Assembly: GCA_026874595.1 (NCBI GenBank)
Contig: CM049306.1
Coordinates: 94,417,642 to 94,481,641, forward strand
DNA length: 64,000 bases
From: Sipunculus nudus
Lineage: Eukaryota > Annelida > Sipuncula > Golfingiida > Sipunculidae
Direction: 5' to 3'
The notes under the pieces are model-generated. The model had not been told where the DNA came from. It did no database searches and saw only the letters and a program-made list of their open reading frames with translations. Position numbers and translations under genes: made by a program. This document shows, one piece after another, positions 21,847 to 34,800 of this stretch; within the stretch, counting starts at the first letter, position 1, and every line of letters starts with the position of its first letter.

Positions 21847-24170
21847 TTAGCGAACCTGTGAGCTTATGCGATGGTGTGGCGTCGTCCGTCGTATGTACGT
21901 TAACCCATACTATCTTGAAAACGGCAAGAGTTAGCATCACAAAATTTTATGCAAAAAAAAATAGTCAACTGAAAACTCTATCGGATTTTGCTTATTTTTA
22001 GCTAGCTGCATTTTCTTAGATTTTATGGGGAAAAAGCTAAAAAAAACTTTAAAAATCTTCTACTCCGAAACTGTTCAGCTAAAATGTCAAATATTGCACA
22101 GCTATGATTCCTGGAACAATCTTTCTCAAGTTTGTTCGAATGGTTTAAGTTCGGTGATTTTTGGCCGAGTTACAGGAAGCTGAACTTAGTCATCTGTCTA
22201 AAAAAGGCATACTAAAATTACAATCTCCGAAACTGCTTGAGCTATCATCACCAAATTTTATGCCAATGTTGGTCACATGAGTCATATCTGAAATTTAGGT
22301 ATTGGTGGCGCCAACTGTATCAGCCTTTTTTGTACGGGGTCATCAGTGCCCGTATCATACTGACGGCTACAAAAAAACTTCTCCTCTAAAACCATATGGC
22401 CAAATTGTTTATTATTGCGCAGAAATGATCCTTGTGTAGTGCTTTCTGAAGTTTGTTCAAATGGTCTCAGTTCAGTGACTTTTGGCTGAGTTATTGGAAG
22501 CTGAATTTAGTCATATGCCGTAACAGCCCATTTTAGCTCAGTGGCTACAAAGATCTTCTTCTCAAAAACCACTGGGCCAAATTCTTAAATCTCACACGTT
22601 TAATTCCTCGATGTTGATAATTCAAGTTTGTTCAAATGGTTTTGGTTTAGTGATTTTAAGCTGAGTTATTGGAAGCTTAACTTAGCCATTTTGCTGTATT
22701 TTCCCATATGAGTTATAAACTTGCAAAACATTGACTGACGCCACTGAGGCCAATTTGTTTAAAATTTTACAAGAATAATCCCCTGAATAAATCTTATAAT
22801 AATTGACTTTTATGGTTCCAAAGAATGAATTTTGGCTGAATTATAAAGATTGAATTGAGTCATTTTACCATATATGTTAGCTGTGTGAAGCAGATACATC
22901 TAGCCTGGCACCAGTTTATCAGCATCCGCTACATCATGCCTCTAGACATTTGGATTTCAGGTTATATATGGTTAATATTGACAAGAATGTTTTTAAAAGC
23001 TTTTAAAAAATGTAGATTAATGATTTTAGATATTCCTCATGCCAGGCAATGTTTACAATCACAGATATACAGCTCTCTGTAGCTATGTAAAGACGGCTGT
23101 ACTTGGATTATAAATAATTGGTATCCATACTCAACTTAAGATTTTGACATCAGTGAGAAGTATCTGTATTTTATTATTTTGCATTCAGTATGCATCTGTA
23201 GTAATTTTTAGCGAACCTGTGAGCTAATGTGATGTTGTGGCGGCATCCTTCGCCTGTACGTTAACCCATACTATTTATAAAACGACTGGAGCTAGCATCG
23301 TGAAATTTAATGCAAAAAATTAGCCATCTGAAAAACTCTGCATTTTCCTAGATTTTATAGAGAAAAAGCTAAAAAAAAATTTTTTAATCTTCTCCTCCGA
23401 AACGGTCAAGCCAAATTGATCAATATTTCACAGAAATAATCTTTAATACCATCTCTCTCAAGTTTGTTCGAATGGTTCAAGTTCGGTGAATTTTGGCCGA
23501 GTTACAGGAAGTTGAACATAGTCATCTGTCCAAAAAAGCATACTAAAATGACAGTCTCAGAAACGGCATTAGCTATCATCACCAAATTTTATGCCAGTGT
23601 TGGTCACATGAGTCATATATGAAATTTAGGTATTGATGGCGCCAACTGCATTGACCTTTTTTTGGACGGGATCATTGGTCATATGTACAGTAACCCATAA
23701 TTTCTCAGGAATAACAGGAGCTACCATCCCCAGATTTTATGCAATAATCAGCCACATATCAAATGTTGTGGGATTCAGCTTATTTTATTTATTTTTTTTT
23801 TGCTATCTGCATTTACTTAGATTTTATAGGGAAAAAACTGAAAAACTTTTAAAAGTCTTCTTCTCGTAAACGGTCCAGCCAAACTGTTCAATATTTAACA
23901 GAAATGATCCCAGAGGCAAGCCCTCTCAAGTTTGTTCAAATGGTTTGCATTTGATGAATTTAAGTGGAGTTACACAAATTTTAACAGTCATTTGGCCAAG
24001 TAAGCATACTGATATAGTAATCTCAGAAATGACAGAAGCTAGCATTACCAAGTATTGTTCAAATGTTTGTCACATGACTCATATTTGAAGTTGCAGATTT
24101 TGTGGTGCCACCTTCATTGACCTGTTTTTAATGGCAAAAACCTCATAATTTAAGCTTCTTTCAGCTTAAA
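21847..24170 (+). repeat. Two direct copies of a >1 kb repeat with internal subrepeats
   Basis: TTTTAGCGAACCTGTGAGCT opens copies at about 21847 and 23207. The shared body runs through gtacgttaacccatact, tcaagtttgttcgaatggtt, ttttggccgagttacaggaag and ggcgccaactg. Within each copy a roughly 200-base module (cttctcctc.gaaac.g..caag.caaattg..caatatt.cacagaa.tgatc) recurs in diverged form. It is non-coding. Confidence 0.7.
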
Positions 24171-24439
24171 ATGTTTAAGATGAAACTGTAAAGTTGAATC
24201 GTTCAAATTTTTCAAAAGAATTATCCAAGGACATGATTCTTTCAATCATATCAGAAAAGCTTAAGTTGGTTTTATGGCCATTATTATGTCTATTTCAATC
24301 TGAGGACTGCAAAACTGTTCTTCTACAAAATCATTGTTTCAGTTATAACTTCTCTAACATCGCACAAAAATTATTCTTAGGTGGCCTTTGTTCAAGGTTA
24401 CTTAAATGATTTTTCAGTATGTGTAAACAGATTTACCGA

Positions 24440-25080
24440 CAGGCCAAGATTGTGTCTGTATCTTTGAATAGGTTGAGAAACTGCCAAGTGTTTCAGATTT
24501 GACCACAGATCAAGAGTTCATTCAGTGCAGTCAGATATAGGTCAAGAGTTCAATCAGTGCAGCCAAGCACAAGGCATGTGATCACCTCATGGGTGACATG
24601 TGAACACCTCATGGGCACCATGTGATCACTTCATGGGTGTCATGCCCCTCAAGGCATGGCCCCTGCATGAGCTTATGCAATGGTGTGGCTACTATTTCAG
24701 ATTTGGCAACCGGCTAGAGGTCAGTCTGGATCTATTTATAGCTTTGGCAGACTGCCAACTGTATCAGATAAGGCAACAAGTCAAGAGTTTACTCAGTGCA
24801 GCCAGGTATGGGTCAGGAGTTCACTCAGTGCAGTAGCTGCATTCTATTTATAGCGTTGGCAGACTGCCCACTGCATCAGATTTGGCACCAAAGTTCAGCC
24901 TGGATCTATTTATAGCTTTGGCAGACTGCTAAATGTGTCAGATTATGCAACAGGTCAAGCGTTCACTCAGTGCAGCCAGGTACCGGTTAAAAGAGTCAGT
25001 CTAGCCAGGTGCAGGTCATGAGTTCACTCAGTGCAGTAGCTTGAGCCAGCAAATTTGTCACAGTTCACTCGGGGTAACTG
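24440..25080 (+). repeat. Degenerate tandem repeat (ggcagactgcc / ttcactcagtgcag)
   Basis: Irregular units contain 'gatctatttatagctttggcagactgcc', 'tcagat.tggcaac', and one or two 'agttcactcagtgcag' blocks. They are clearest at 24730, 24845, 24900 and 24965. A shorter triplet of cacctcatgggtg.catg lies at 24582-24640. Confidence 0.65.
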
Positions 25081-25124
25081 CCTTTCTCACCTAAGCCTGG
25101 TCAGCCCCATGCATCAGACTCAAG

Positions 25125-25495
25125 GTTAGTTTGATGTATTGGCCTGATATCTTGACCTGACTTTGCGTCTTTGATGGCTTTCTCGGTCACGAGACAGGTG
25201 TCGCCACCTACAATGACTTTTGCACAGTATATATGCCTGCTTATTTCTACAGAGGAATTTGATATATCAGCCTGAAATTGGGCATATATATACATATCGA
25301 ATAGCTTTGTCGTATACAAGACTTGTGGTGCCACCTTCAATAATTTTTGCACAGTGAGTGTCCCTGCTTATTTTCAGGAGGGGTTTGATATATCAGTCTG
25401 AAATTGGGCATATGTATATATCTCTGATAGCTTTGTTGTAAATAAGACTGGTGGTGCCAGCTACAATCTTTTTTGTGATGTTTGCACCCATGCCA
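25125..25495 (+). repeat. Tandem repeat of about 130-base units
   Basis: Two to three units contain 'tttgatatatcagcctgaaattgggcatat', 'atagctttgt.gta.a.aagact.gtggtgccacc' and 'tttttgcacagt'. They resemble the interior of the Helitron-like element at 8.7-9.8 kb. Confidence 0.65.
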
Positions 25496-25729
25496 GAATT
25501 TCAGCAGTGATGTTTTTGTAATTGTTTCTTATTCAAAATGTTTAGTACTTGCATTGTTCATATACATGAGAAGTAACGGTCCAGCATTGAAGCATTATAC
25601 CTGGTGTATTTCCCAATGCACAGGTTCGCATTAGGCCTGTGGGCCTTGTTTAATTTATTGAATAATTCTCGACAGAGCTATAAATCGTATCAGTCTCTGC
25701 CTTTAATAGTCGCTATAACCGGTACGTCG

Positions 25730-25730
<1 letters not shown>

Positions 25731-25801
<71 letters not shown>
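25731..25801. repeat. Compound (TA)n(GA)n microsatellite
   Basis: About 35 bases of TA are followed directly by about 36 bases of GA. Confidence 0.95.
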
Positions 25802-25805
<4 letters not shown>

Positions 25806-26220
25806 TTAAAATTGAAGTTTTTATGAGAATAAGCACAGGGACTAATTAATCAGGGTACGGTATTTATGATGTCGCCCAGCTGTTGTCTTTGCGGAGAGGT
25901 CACCAGCATGCGGGTGTCGGTCATTGAGGCCACGTACACACATGGTAGGTTTTGCCAGGATGTTCAGACCGGGCGGCACGGCTAACGGTGAGAACGGGGC
26001 GAAGCCTGGTGGCATCCCCTGAAAGCATCCTCTGAAAGCAATGTTGTTAAATGAATCTGTATCGGTGATGAGGGAGGTGTGTATTTACCGATGTGGCTGC
26101 TCTAGAAAGGTAAGACCGTTTATCCACTTTTGGGCAGTGTGTGATTTGAGGTGAAACACAAAACAACCCCAGAATCCTTAATGACCAAGGGAACGATTGC
26201 TATCCGAACCTGCATCTCGG

Positions 26221-26474
26221 AAGATGAAGAGGGGAACTCTGGAGGCTGTCATTGAACGGGTGCAAGCTGTATGCCGCCTGGAAGGGCTGGATTGACGACA
26301 GGAGCAGTGGCGTGCCCTGGCTGCTGCTGTTAAGGAATTCCCCGCTGCCAAGACGATGTTAATTAAGGGAGGGGGTCTGCTGCGTGCCGTAATTACCATG
26401 CATGAAGCCATTCTTTCTCAAATCAAACATCCGCCAGCATTCTTTAGAAAGCAGCTCAATCTGTGTGTAATTCA
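26221..26474 (+). pseudogene. Possible decayed coding fragment, unknown family
   Basis: A GC-richer stretch reads in one frame as MKRGTLEAVIERVQAVCRLE, then an in-frame TGA, then RQEQWRALAAAVKEFPAAKT and MLIKGGGLLRAVITMHEAIL. The residue choice looks protein-like and the single stop is one C-to-T change from CGA. It may be a remnant of a gene or of a transposon ORF. I recognise no family and a chance frame remains possible. Confidence 0.28.
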
Positions 26475-26899
26475 GGTCGCTTGGGTGATAATTTGTTAAT
26501 ATATGATCAAGTGTAGTCTAAATGCTTTTGCTCGATTTAACAGAAATATGTAGATAGTCTATATAGGGATGTATGTTTTACATACGTCAACTATTTTGGA
26601 GCATCTGCCGGCATCCCCTGAGGATGCTGGCCAGGCTGATGCTACGAGCAGATTCGTGCCCCTTTCTGGTCAAGTGATGCATGGGGAGGCGCAGGATGGA
26701 TTTAATGCTTTGATGGTTGTGGGCCGGTCTGTCCGTCGCTCCACGAGGCTCACATGTGCCATCAGTGTGATGGGTTTGTTTGTTGTTGGGTTAGAACACT
26801 GGTCACTTCGCATGGAGCCGTATGTTTGGGTTTAGGGCGCCTCTTGAGTGAACAGTATCTTCAGTTTAGGTCCTCGTCTGGAATAATGTACACGATACA

Positions 26900-27077
26900 T
26901 CGGCGTTAGTTCAAATCAGAGTTACAATGACCATCACGCCTTGCACTAAATTTTGCAAAACAAACTACATATATCATCTCCAAATCATGGTATAAACCAA
27001 TAAGATATATCAATTCACCTTCACACCCAACCCACATGCATACACACCTACCTACACACATTATATATACACACTAC

Positions 27078-27114
<37 letters not shown>

Positions 27115-27336
27115 TCTTTCTGTTATCAACATTGTCTGTAGGGCAATTATTCTACGGCTTTGTCACTTTAATTTATTCATGCCGGTCCCTGATTTCTGAC
27201 GCCCTCAGAGGTCAGAACAATAATGATGTACATGAATTATAACATCACTAAGTATCATGATCGAGGCATGATCAACTGAAATAATTAAAATATCATTTTA
27301 AACCTGATTACAGCAATAAACGTATACATACAAACA

Positions 27337-27370
<34 letters not shown>

Positions 27371-28073
27371 CATATACATAGAACACGTAGTACGTTATCA
27401 TGTGAAGGCTCAACATGTCTAATACCTGTTTATATAAAAGCGTCTGTACATATAAAGATAATAGCCTCTAACTAATGTAAAAATTCAACATGGCAGAATA
27501 TGTTTTAATAATTAATAAATGGTATTAATTTTGGAGAATCTAGGACACGAGAACATCTGTTGAGATCACGTGAAGACTGATCAAAGAATTTTTAATGTGG
27601 CGCACATTTGTAATATAGCTTATGAGGGTATAACAACTGAGCCATTATATATAAATGTCAGCTGCGCTGAGTCAATCATTACGATGGTCACTGTGCTAAT
27701 GGGCCTTGTTTCGCTGAAGAAGGGGGGGGGGGGGGGGGGGACATGTCCTCCTTACCTTTTCAGGGTTGGGGCCCAAAGCACCTTTGGCGCCGTTCACTTT
27801 TTTGTGGAACAGAACATTATTAAAAAATTTTTAATAAATTTTGTCAATCAGTGTATTGTTTCGTCATATTTTCTTCCACAATCTTTCAATTACGCATGTA
27901 ACTCAGTGAAAATTTGCATTTGAATAGCTTTATTGAATTGTCATAATCTGAGCACATTCTTTTGAATATTTAAATCAAATGAGTATAATGAATGATAAAG
28001 TGCTGTAAATTTAACAAAATTATTTTTGTGTAATTTCATAATATGTGGTGGCAGAGAAGAAAATTATGATACT

Positions 28074-28119
<46 letters not shown>

Positions 28120-31100
28120 GAGGGGGGGGGGGGGCTTTCTGAGATTTTGAACGGGTTTCTTCTGTCGGATTGTCCCCCTCTCCCAGAAGTTTTGTTCTCT
28201 TGGTTTGTTTTTGAGTCACACGTTGATTGAACCTAAGGTGTTGCCCTGATTTTAAATATCGTTAGTCGATTACTTATGTATAGATTGTAACGTTACATGT
28301 ATACCTATAAAAATCAACATGACGTCATGCATCCATGGTCCATTCATAGGCCACTAGTTTCCAATGCGTCTGTATACTTTGTATTTTATATATCATGAAG
28401 TTTGATCATTTTCAAATGTGCTGAAACGCAACTCCGCTGACATTATAATCCAAAACGATACTCGTCCCTGCAGGTATATACAAACTACACAAACAAGTTG
28501 TCTTCACAGCGTAGTGTTTAATAAAGTCACCAGCATAGGCATATAGATGCATTTTTAGTGTCAGCCCATCAGGTTTATAACAACCTGGATACTACCCACA
28601 TGTCCTGTCCTTGGTGTTAGATCAGTTAATTCCACGGGAGGGAGAGCTTCTATAATGGCCTGTCCTTCATGTCTGCATGACAGCAGTTAGATAAGACACT
28701 TCAGATGTTTACCTTCCAATGTTCGGATATAAGATAACATATATTTCATAAATATGTAAATATAATGTATTTTTTCCTATTATCTGGATAGATTTAAAAA
28801 TAAAAATAAAAGAACCCACAAGCACGCGGGGAGTAGTAAATATATATCCGTAACAATACATATTTAGAAATTGCTTTAACGCGTTACCGCTCCTCCAACC
28901 AGTGCCAGTGTTTTAGCCTTAAATATTAATAGCATTGTTATACAAACTATTGTTTTGCTAGATGTAAACGCATACACACTGGTTTTATAAAACATACGAG
29001 AGAGAACCAGATGTCGCAACTATCCTAACAGCCCGCGCATGGCCCAAAAAGTTTTAATATTATGATGGCATATTGATTTCAAGTCTTAGCCCATAAGCAC
29101 GAGCTCTATATGTAAGGCGTGTGTTGCTGTTTTAATTAAATTAACCGGCTCTAGGTCTATTCATGGAGTTTTGATATATAAACCGCCTTGGTCTAATTTT
29201 CCAAAAATTACCTAGCTTTTGTTCTAGAGTGGTTATTACTTAAATGGTACCAAACAATATACCATTCTTTCGGTAAACATGTGTAACCTTTTAACCAAGG
29301 TCTTGATGTTCGTCACCCACACATGGGAACAACCTTGCTCTGTCGTGGGGATAAATAACATTATATTTTATATCACATATATCTAAGTATCTCACTCTCT
29401 GTTATATAGTAATGTTTCATTATGGTTCGTATTACGTTTTATATAATATCATATTCTCTGTTAATAATGAGAACACGACTCCTGGTTCATATTATAACGA
29501 AGAAGTGCATGTAGTGCATTACGTCCAAACTCCGACGAAATAGACCTTTTCCACCACACTAGCTGACATCTTATGGCGGCGATTGACACTTCTAGTTCGG
29601 GTCCGTTCTATCAACGAAAAAGAGGCTGATTGCTAAACCGATATATAAAATGATGAAAACCAAAGAGTCCTGTCTTATCATTCATTAGAAGTGGGGGTCC
29701 TTACTGTGTCTGTGTGTGTATCTGCTTTAACTTAAGAACATACTCGTGAGAAAGGCCTATTACATGCCCCGAATGATCCTTCTAAGAGCTATATTTCAAT
29801 TAAGGAATTTCCAGGTATCTAAACGTTGCGTGTGTTTGTATATATCAGTGCGTCAGAGTGGTCGCATGCAGAAGAGCTGAAGAACAGTGGTACAGTTTCT
29901 GGTGTTGGTGTGTTATTTAGTCACATATACTGATATTTAGACAGAAGTGGAACCTTCACTACAATTTCTTTAAGTTTTATGTCTCTTAGTGAACATTCCA
30001 TAGTTAACCATGTATGCATACATCTACACTTCTTACACAGCGGCTATACACTGCTATCGTTCCATATCTCCTTCGCTTTAACCGCTGCTTTGTATATAGC
30101 AAGATTCTCCGGGTTTCGCCACCAGGGCTGGCACAGAGCAAAGAATAGTGGTCGGACCAATGAGAGCGTGGCATCGCATTATGCTTCCAACTCCCGTGAC
30201 ACCGCGCTCTCACTGGTTTGATGGAATGACTGTGGTGCATAACAGCTGCGTAAGGTGTGTAGTACACATGCAGCCAGTTGCTTGCCTTGAGCTCCCGCCA
30301 GCTGCTTGCAGTTTCTGTTAGCTTTTGGGTTGTTTTGAATTGTGCCTGATTTGAGGTTACACTCCCACATTCCAAAGTATCCAATTGTCACCATCAAAGC
30401 GTGGCGTGCATTAACACATGCATAAACTACAGTAAGATAATTGTGAAGTCGGAGCCAGCATTCCTCCGCCAGAATCCTAAAAACACTTTTCTTCATGTGT
30501 TCCTGTGTATACGCTTTGATCGTTCACCACAACCCGGTTCAAAGGTGAGGTCCGGAACAAAGGCACCCTATGATACATGTAAATACAAGCTGTGGCTTTC
30601 GGCCCGTATACAAAACATAGCCATATGTAACAATCTCACATAGAATCATTTGAATTAAAAACACTGTGCTGGTGATCCATATTACATCCTTTATTGTGCG
30701 TCACCCTCATCTTCCACAAATTTCATGCAAATCCGTTAAGAACTAAATTTGACTAAAGTTGCTAACAGACAAATCAACTAACGGGACCAAGGGGAATACA
30801 CTATCCCTGAAAAGTCTCTGCATGGGTCTGCTGATGAAGACTAGCCGTGAAATCTAACTAGACCGATGTATATGAAGCATCTGATTAGACTCTCTTATGA
30901 CAGTCATTGGGACAAAATTTCTGCTAGAAAATACACAACAAGAGATACAGCGATAAACACAACCAGTGAAGATAAAATAAATCTTTTTTATTATTATTAT
31001 TATTATTATCATTACACATCAAGTCAGAACTGGGAATGGCGCATTATCTTCATTTGTGGCTCCACCACCTGACATAATGCTCCTCATCAACACGTGCAGT

Positions 31101-31680
31101 AATCAACATCCACGTATTAAATACAAATACACTGAACACGAACTGTCCACATGTCCAGTACGTTGACATGATGATTACTGTGATATCCTAGAGTTCATGG
31201 ACTTCACCGATCCGGCAATCCATTATTTCTGTAGGTTAGTCTGCACGCCTGAACCTTACTGGAGCGTAAATATGACCAATTTATCTCTAGTTGTATAGTT
31301 TCACACTCTTGTTGTGGCCCATCGAGCCATTGAACCACCATTATATGTGGTGTATATACATCAGGCTGAAATGCCGACATACACGTGGAATGGGCCCTCT
31401 CATAGGACATGTGCCTGGAACTTGTCGTGGGGCCTTTTCTTGGATTATGGTGCAGTAAACGAGTCAGTGCACATATGAGATTCAAATTAGGCCGCCGGAA
31501 GGCAAAGGTTAGTTCATATTAAAAGAAATAGAATATTCGGTTAACTGTTTGCACAAACGTAAACCGGAAGAATTTAAAATAATGATTTCACTACGTACAA
31601 TTATGCGCATGCAAATCCCGGGGTTGCTTCTGAGACTGGCCCCTCCCTCACTCACTCCCTCCCTCTCTCCCTCCCTCCCT
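26900..31680. other. Intergenic; microsatellites only
   Basis: Simple repeats lie at 27076-27110 (TA), 27339-27363 (TACA), 27722-27740 (G), 28077-28111 (AG), 28122-28133 (G) and 30990-31010 (ATT). No supported gene, tRNA or structured repeat was found. Open frames around 29979-30496 on both strands overlap one another and show no known domain. Confidence 0.45.
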
Positions 31681-31684
31681 CCCT

Positions 31685-31686
<2 letters not shown>

Positions 31687-31740
<54 letters not shown>
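31687..31740. repeat. (CT)n microsatellite
   Basis: About 54 bases of CT, preceded by CCCT-rich sequence, immediately left of the large inverted repeat. Confidence 0.95.
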
Positions 31741-31743
<3 letters not shown>

Positions 31744-31775
31744 GATTCAGCACTATTTAGCATAGGCTCAGAAAC

Positions 31776-32314
31776 CTGTTTCGTAAGGCCCTAAGGGCTC
31801 CTACGGGCCCTCACTCGTCAGGAACACTGAGTGGTCTTGTCGGGGCTCCTTATACTTGATCCATGGGATTTGTGGTTGGTCAGCAGGTGTTTTGACCTGT
31901 ACCTGCATGTTGCTGCGATTTCATTTCATTTGTTAAGAGTGCATAATAAGGGGCGATAAATAATAAAGTCCTTTTCATCCAAACAAAGGTTACTTAATTT
32001 TGATGATGTGGAGTACGCTCTGGCTTTGCTGATTTCCATTGTATGGTATATTGCACGTTTAAGTCCCTTATTGCACATTTAACTCCACATCATCTAAATC
32101 ATGTAACCTTTGTTTGGAGGAAAAGTACTTCATTATTCATCGCCCCTTATTATGCAATCTTAACAAATGAAATGAAATCGCAGCGACATGCAGGTACAGG
32201 TCAAAACACCTGCTGACCAACTACAAATCCCCTGGATCAAGTATATAAGGAGTCCCGACGAGACCACTCAGTGTTCCTGACGAGTGAGGGCCCGTAGAGG
32301 CCTTTACGAAACAG
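31776..32314. repeat. Large foldback: two ~235-bp inverted arms around a ~67-base loop
   Basis: The left arm (31776-32014) and right arm (32082-32314) are reverse complements at roughly 90% or better, by eye, with a few small indels. Conserved stretches include ctcactcgtcaggaacactg, gtcagcaggtgttttgacct and gcataataaggggcgat. No obvious target duplication flanks it. It is either a foldback element or a local inverted duplication that carried a promoter-like sequence with it. Confidence 0.9.
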
Positions 32315-32330
32315 AGCTGTCGATAACAAG
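32242..32330 (+). promoter_or_regulatory. Candidate core promoter and first exon of GCNT-like gene 2
   Basis: TATATAAG at 32242-32249 sits 28 bases upstream of a TCAGTG initiator-like site (A at 32270), which is canonical RNA polymerase II spacing. A strong donor (CAA|GTAAGT) follows with its intron starting at 32330, giving a 60-base non-coding exon. Gene 2's start codon lies directly after an acceptor at 35300, so it needs such an exon upstream. The left foldback arm carries the mirror-image TATA/initiator (GTATAAGG and CTCAGTG on the minus strand) but no comparable donor. This is inference from motifs. Confidence 0.35.
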
Positions 32331-32415
32331 TAAGTGTGTTTAAGTCCTGAAATATATGTGTTACAGCTCCTTGTATAAGTTTAGCATCTTAAAACCCATG
32401 GTTTTGCAACAATCT

Positions 32416-32419
<4 letters not shown>

Positions 32420-32470
<51 letters not shown>

Positions 32471-32903
32471 ACATGTGTGTGTTTGTAGGACTCCGGACTC
32501 GAGACCTCTTTTTTTAAGGGATTTAGATTTGGACTCGAGGGCCCTTGACTCGGACTTGTACTCGGACTCGGGGGGGGGGGGGGGGGGGGTAAGGACTCGA
32601 GAACTCAGGCCAGGTCCATCTCGAGTCCAAAAGAAATAAAACTCTGTCACACAATATAAAGACTAATGTATATGTGTGAACTTCTAACAGAATATGACAA
32701 AATGATACCACTATATATACCAAGCTTTGCACAGCACCAGGAGCTATAAATGTAATTAACCATTATATAGTAAAAGCATGTATGAACTAACTTTAAAATG
32801 TACAAAGTAATATGAAATTTCCATTTTAAATTGCTTGTTGAGGATATTTGTATTGGACTCGGCCTTAAACACGGACTCGGATGGTGTGGACTCGACTACT
32901 TCA

Positions 32904-32967
<64 letters not shown>
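32420..32967. repeat. TA microsatellites flanking a GGACTCG minisatellite
   Basis: TA tracts lie at 32420-32470 and 32909-32967. Between them, GGACTCG or its complement recurs irregularly (32490, 32532, 32550-32570, 32594, 32620, 32855, 32872, 32888), with a poly-G run at 32570-32589. Confidence 0.75.
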
Positions 32968-32970
<3 letters not shown>

Positions 32971-33029
32971 CATATCTATCCGTCAACCCTCCAACATGAT
33001 AATATATACTAACCGACCCCCCCCCCCCA

Positions 33030-34051
33030 CACACACACACATGACCACGCCACATGACCAAATATATGGTGTGATCCGAATTCTTCAGATTTCAAGTTTT
33101 TTTTATTAATTTAGAATTGCAATTAACAATTCCTGGTATACCCATAGTCAAATCTGATACAGTTTCAAGGATATAATTCATGTAATTCAAACATTGTCAC
33201 TATTGAACCCATGCTGTTACTTGGTCGCCTGATCCTATATTATGATGCACGGCCTCAACAACAATTCTCAAGTAAAAACAAAATAAATTGTGGCATTGTG
33301 CAGTTGTCGTGTAGTTTTAGAATTCTAATTCATATATACATATATCTTCAGAATACATATACTATATAAGTATATTAATGTAAGTATCACTTTCCATATA
33401 TAGGCCTAATATTGAAAAACAGAGAGAGATAAAAATCATGGTAATTTATAGTGACCGAGTTAATATGTAGGGGTATTCAGAGATAAAAACTAGTCAAGGT
33501 ACTTCTGACTTGAAGCAGACTAGGTGTTTTTTTGGTTCAGTGCCCCGTCTTGTCCCCCGCCTGCGCTTTCCAGTCTAATGCTCTACAAGGTTTCCCTTTA
33601 CTATGCGCAGTTCACACAGGAAAGCTCGAGACACCTCTCATAATTTAAACAACTAACATTATATTAAAACATTTCGTATTTGACATTCTTCTGTATGGCA
33701 TAGCTCTAGTTGCTCTACCATGTGTGTGTGTAAGAAGGGGGGGGAGAGCATTTGTGTGTGCACGCGTGAATATGCATTCCGTTGTCGATCCCTTAAGGAA
33801 AATTTTATAATGTGTATGGTTGCATACTTGATAATAAAAATAATTGAAATCATTTCAGACTTCGTTTCAAATTCATATTAGACCCAAATTAGATTTATAT
33901 TTCTTATAGTATATATATATATATGTGCTGATTTTTTTATTAATCTTCTCATCATTTTGAAACATTATTTTAAAAATTACATTTATGAATAAGTAAATTC
34001 CTTTAAGCACTCAGAAATAGTTAGCCACTCTCTCTCTCTATCTCTCACCTG

Positions 34052-34087
<36 letters not shown>

Positions 34088-34325
34088 AACTTGTACAAGT
34101 TTGTTTCAATAAATATTTAAATTTCAATAATAAATTAGGATGAAACATGGCAGATAGACGAAAAGTAAAAAAGGTGCCCTGTAGCGGTATGTAAACCCAC
34201 TAAAACATATCATGCTTACTTAATAATGATTGTTCAAAATAGTGCACATTATTAAATTAATGAAATGTTAACAATACATCTACCAATTAAATTATATTTA
34301 CTTTATGAGTCTAATTCCATTTAAA
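33030..34325. other. Intergenic, nothing identified except CT tract
   Basis: A CT-rich microsatellite lies at 34028-34087. No supported gene was found. Confidence 0.45.
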
Positions 34326-34800
34326 AAGGTGTGTGTGTTTAAACCGTCAGGAACATTAATTGAGCATTACAATCCCATATCACCCAGTTAGCAGGGTGAA
34401 GGTACTTAAACCGTCAGAAACATTACTGAACATTACAATTCCATAGCAAACAGTCAGCAGGTTGCGTGTGTACTTCAAACCGTACGAAACATTCCTTAAA
34501 ATTACAGTTCGATGGAACCCAATTAACAAGGTGTTTGTACTACTTCAGCTCTTTTGAAGACAATCCTAAACACTACAGTTCCATGACACAAGTTAAGCAG
34601 GGTGTATTCACTTTGAGCCATCATTAAATATACAGTTCCCCTGCACCCCCAGGAAACATCCTATACAATGCACTTCCGTGTCACCCAGTAAGCAATGTAT
34701 ATGTACTCCGAACCGTTAGTAAAAACATACATTTATAAACATAGTTCCATAGCACCATGAATCAAGGCGCATGTGTATACTTCATGTCGTTGCACGTACT
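34325..34800 (+). repeat. Degenerate ~75-90-base tandem repeat
   Basis: Six or so diverged units share 'ttaaaccgtcaggaacatt..aacattacagttccatagcacc.agt.agcagggtg' (clearest near 34340, 34405, 34470, 34535, 34610 and 34700). The array lies 0.5-1 kb upstream of the gene 2 coding start, inside the predicted first intron. Confidence 0.6.

Noticed and set aside
25604-25849. Open frame with YIYIYI then RERERE
   Set aside because: Direct translation of a TA/GA microsatellite. Similar TA-derived frames at 20840, 32756, 41752 and 56122 are rejected for the same reason.
30004-30496. Overlapping minus-strand frames of 105-126 codons
   Set aside because: No domain, no splice context and equal open length on the other strand; treated as chance frames.
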